53,177 nucleotides of DNA, taken from positions 1 to 53,177 of the forward strand of contig JAAELB010000330.1 of assembly GCA_024227155.1 (NCBI GenBank). Reading direction: 5' to 3'. This DNA is from Desulfobulbaceae bacterium. GTDB lineage: Bacteria; Desulfobacterota; Desulfobulbia; Desulfobulbales; Desulfocapsaceae. The notes under the pieces were generated by a model. That model was not told where the DNA came from. It did no database searches and saw nothing but the letters and a program-made list of their open reading frames with translations. Below are positions 52,211-53,177 of this stretch, piece by piece. The position numbers and the translations under genes were made by a program. How positions within the stretch are numbered: the stretch's first letter is position 1; each line of letters begins with the position of its first letter.

Positions 52211-53177
52211 GTGCGCCCGGCATGGGCGTGAACTAATGGGGTTAAAGTCCCCTGTATGTGATCCTGTGTTAAGTCATATGCTTAACATAAAATACTAACC
52301 GATGGCAAGTAAGCGTAGACTCTGAGAGCATTACCGTTAGGCGATGTTTGGAGGAAGCCTAAGTGTAACGATGTGGGTCGACGAACAGAAACGTCATACA
52401 AGGCCGAGTCTCTGGGTAAGACAGCACAACATGTTTAAGCCCAAGGATCATGGGATACGGTAAATGGCGCGTGACGGAGTCTCCGCTTACCTACTCATCA
52501 GAAGTTCACGCAATTACCCGGGGAGGCCTATCTCACAAGCATCCGGAAACGGAAGCGCAGCCGGTGGCAACATTGGTTGTGATGAGAAAGGAGTCAGCAG
52601 AGGCCATAGTAGGTGTAGGACGATGCCAAAGGCAGATAGGCGTCTGGAAACGAGCTCGGCGAATAGAAAAGCCGGGAGTATCACCCCACTGAAGGGCTGA
52701 ACATGAAGAACGAAGGAAAAGTACCAATAAGCTACAGATCGGTGTCGACCCCGTCCGGGGGAGCTGCATCAGTGCGCGTTATTGGAAAACTCGCTTCACA
52801 ACCCATTTCACTTGAGCGTATCGTAGCAACGGACAACATTGCACAGGCCTGGAAGAAGGTGAAATCGAATAAGGGAGCCCCCGGTATTGATGGGGTAACC
52901 ATTGAAGATTTTCCTTACCAGTTCCGCGAATGTTGGCCGGAGATACGCACTGCCATTCTTGAAGGAACCTATGCACCTAAACCGGTCCTGCGAGTGGAGA
53001 TCGAAAAGCCGGACGGCGGTATCCGCCCGCTCGGTGTTCCCTCAGTTTCTGATAGAGTAGCACAGATGGTGGTCAAGATCCACTTTGAGCCAACCGTGGA
53101 ACCTTTCTTTCACGTGGATTCATATGGATATAGACCGAGGAAATCGGCGATTCAAGCAATTGAGGTAACTCGCAAGC
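52211..53177 (+). mobile_element. Group II intron, 5' part, running off the window
   Basis: The intron starts GTGCGCCCGGCATGGGCGTG at 52211. The RNA part to about 52700 shares many blocks with the ORF-less intron at 50694, ending GAAGGGCTGAACATG where the reverse transcriptase begins. Domains V and VI lie beyond the window. It is presumably the intact, mobile partner. Confidence 0.9.
52703..53177 (+). CDS. ltrA: Group II intron reverse transcriptase/maturase, partial
   Basis: An open frame from ATG 52703 continues past the right edge (158 codons seen, no stop). Motifs of the reverse transcriptase N-terminus (RT0-RT2) are clear: AWKKVKSNKGAPGIDGVTIE, then VEIEKPDGGIRPLGVPSVSD and VDSYGYRPRKSAIQAI. 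The protein reverse-transcribes and helps splice its own intron and probably also the ORF-less relative 1.3 kb upstream. The catalytic YADD, X domain and any endonuclease domain are outside the window. Confidence 0.95.
   Translation, partial: MKNEGKVPISYRSVSTPSGGAASVRVIGKLASQPISLERIVATDNIAQAWKKVKSNKGAPGIDGVTIEDFPYQFRECWPEIRTAILEGTYAPKPVLRVEIEKPDGGIRPLGVPSVSDRVAQMVVKIHFEPTVEPFFHVDSYGYRPRKSAIQAIEVTRK

Noticed and set aside
1-53177. CRISPR array or phage region
   Set aside because: The repeats are dispersed and intergenic rather than tandem with regular spacers, and no cas, capsid, portal or terminase genes are present.

Overview
The window reads as a chromosomal segment of a Gram-negative, anaerobic, probably marine sulfate-reducing bacterium of the Desulfobacterota (Desulfobulbales-like). 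This is an inference. It rests on an 11-subunit complex I locus without nuoEFG, a MenG/UbiE methyltransferase, a bacterial phosphagen kinase, lipoproteins and a fatty-acid cis/trans isomerase. No rRNA or other taxonomic marker was available.

Layout. Positions 1-2.8 kb carry a membrane-anchored coiled-coil protein and a Ste24-type M48 peptidase. From 14.5 to 3.0 kb (minus strand) lies one long complex I operon: nuoA-B-C-D-H-I-J-K, an MrpD/NuoL-like subunit, an 84-residue membrane protein, a second larger NuoL/MrpD-like subunit with a lateral-helix-like C-terminus, then nuoM and nuoN. It starts at a good sigma-70-type promoter, divergent from a LysR regulator, and ends at a strong terminator. 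From 15.8 to 19.0 kb are truA, argC, rpsI, rplM and tRNA-Gly(GCC). From 19.1 to 27.4 kb, rightward, are hisB, a lipoprotein, a TtcA-like sulfurtransferase, a DUF89/ARMT1 protein, asnS, ubiE/menG, an acyl-CoA synthetase and an arginine-kinase-like phosphagen kinase. From 27.6 to 35.6 kb is a looser region: a secreted beta-helix/dockerin-like protein, a small methyltransferase-like protein, dsdA, a MOSC protein, a UspA protein and two uncharacterised genes. From 35.8 to 44.2 kb is a complete recC-recB-recD operon, followed by an RRM protein and a cold-shock protein. From 45.1 to 49.6 kb are the heme-binding lipoprotein Cti and three small uncharacterised genes, two of them secreted. From 49.9 kb to the end is an accessory region: mazEF, an ORF-less group II intron, a SHOCT-type lipoprotein, and the start of a second group II intron whose reverse transcriptase runs off the window.

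The most unusual signals are as follows. The complex I locus encodes four antiporter-type subunits plus a small unknown membrane protein, and one of the four has Asn where the TM7 lysine is expected. A family of modular intergenic hairpin repeats (about ten full or partial copies) shows compensatory base changes, and two copies supply a stop codon. Two related group II introns, one ORF-less, each lie 10-12 nt after an inverted repeat. Finally, there is a eukaryote-like two-domain phosphagen kinase downstream of an acyl-CoA synthetase.

All functional calls come from reading motifs and order by eye; no database search was run.
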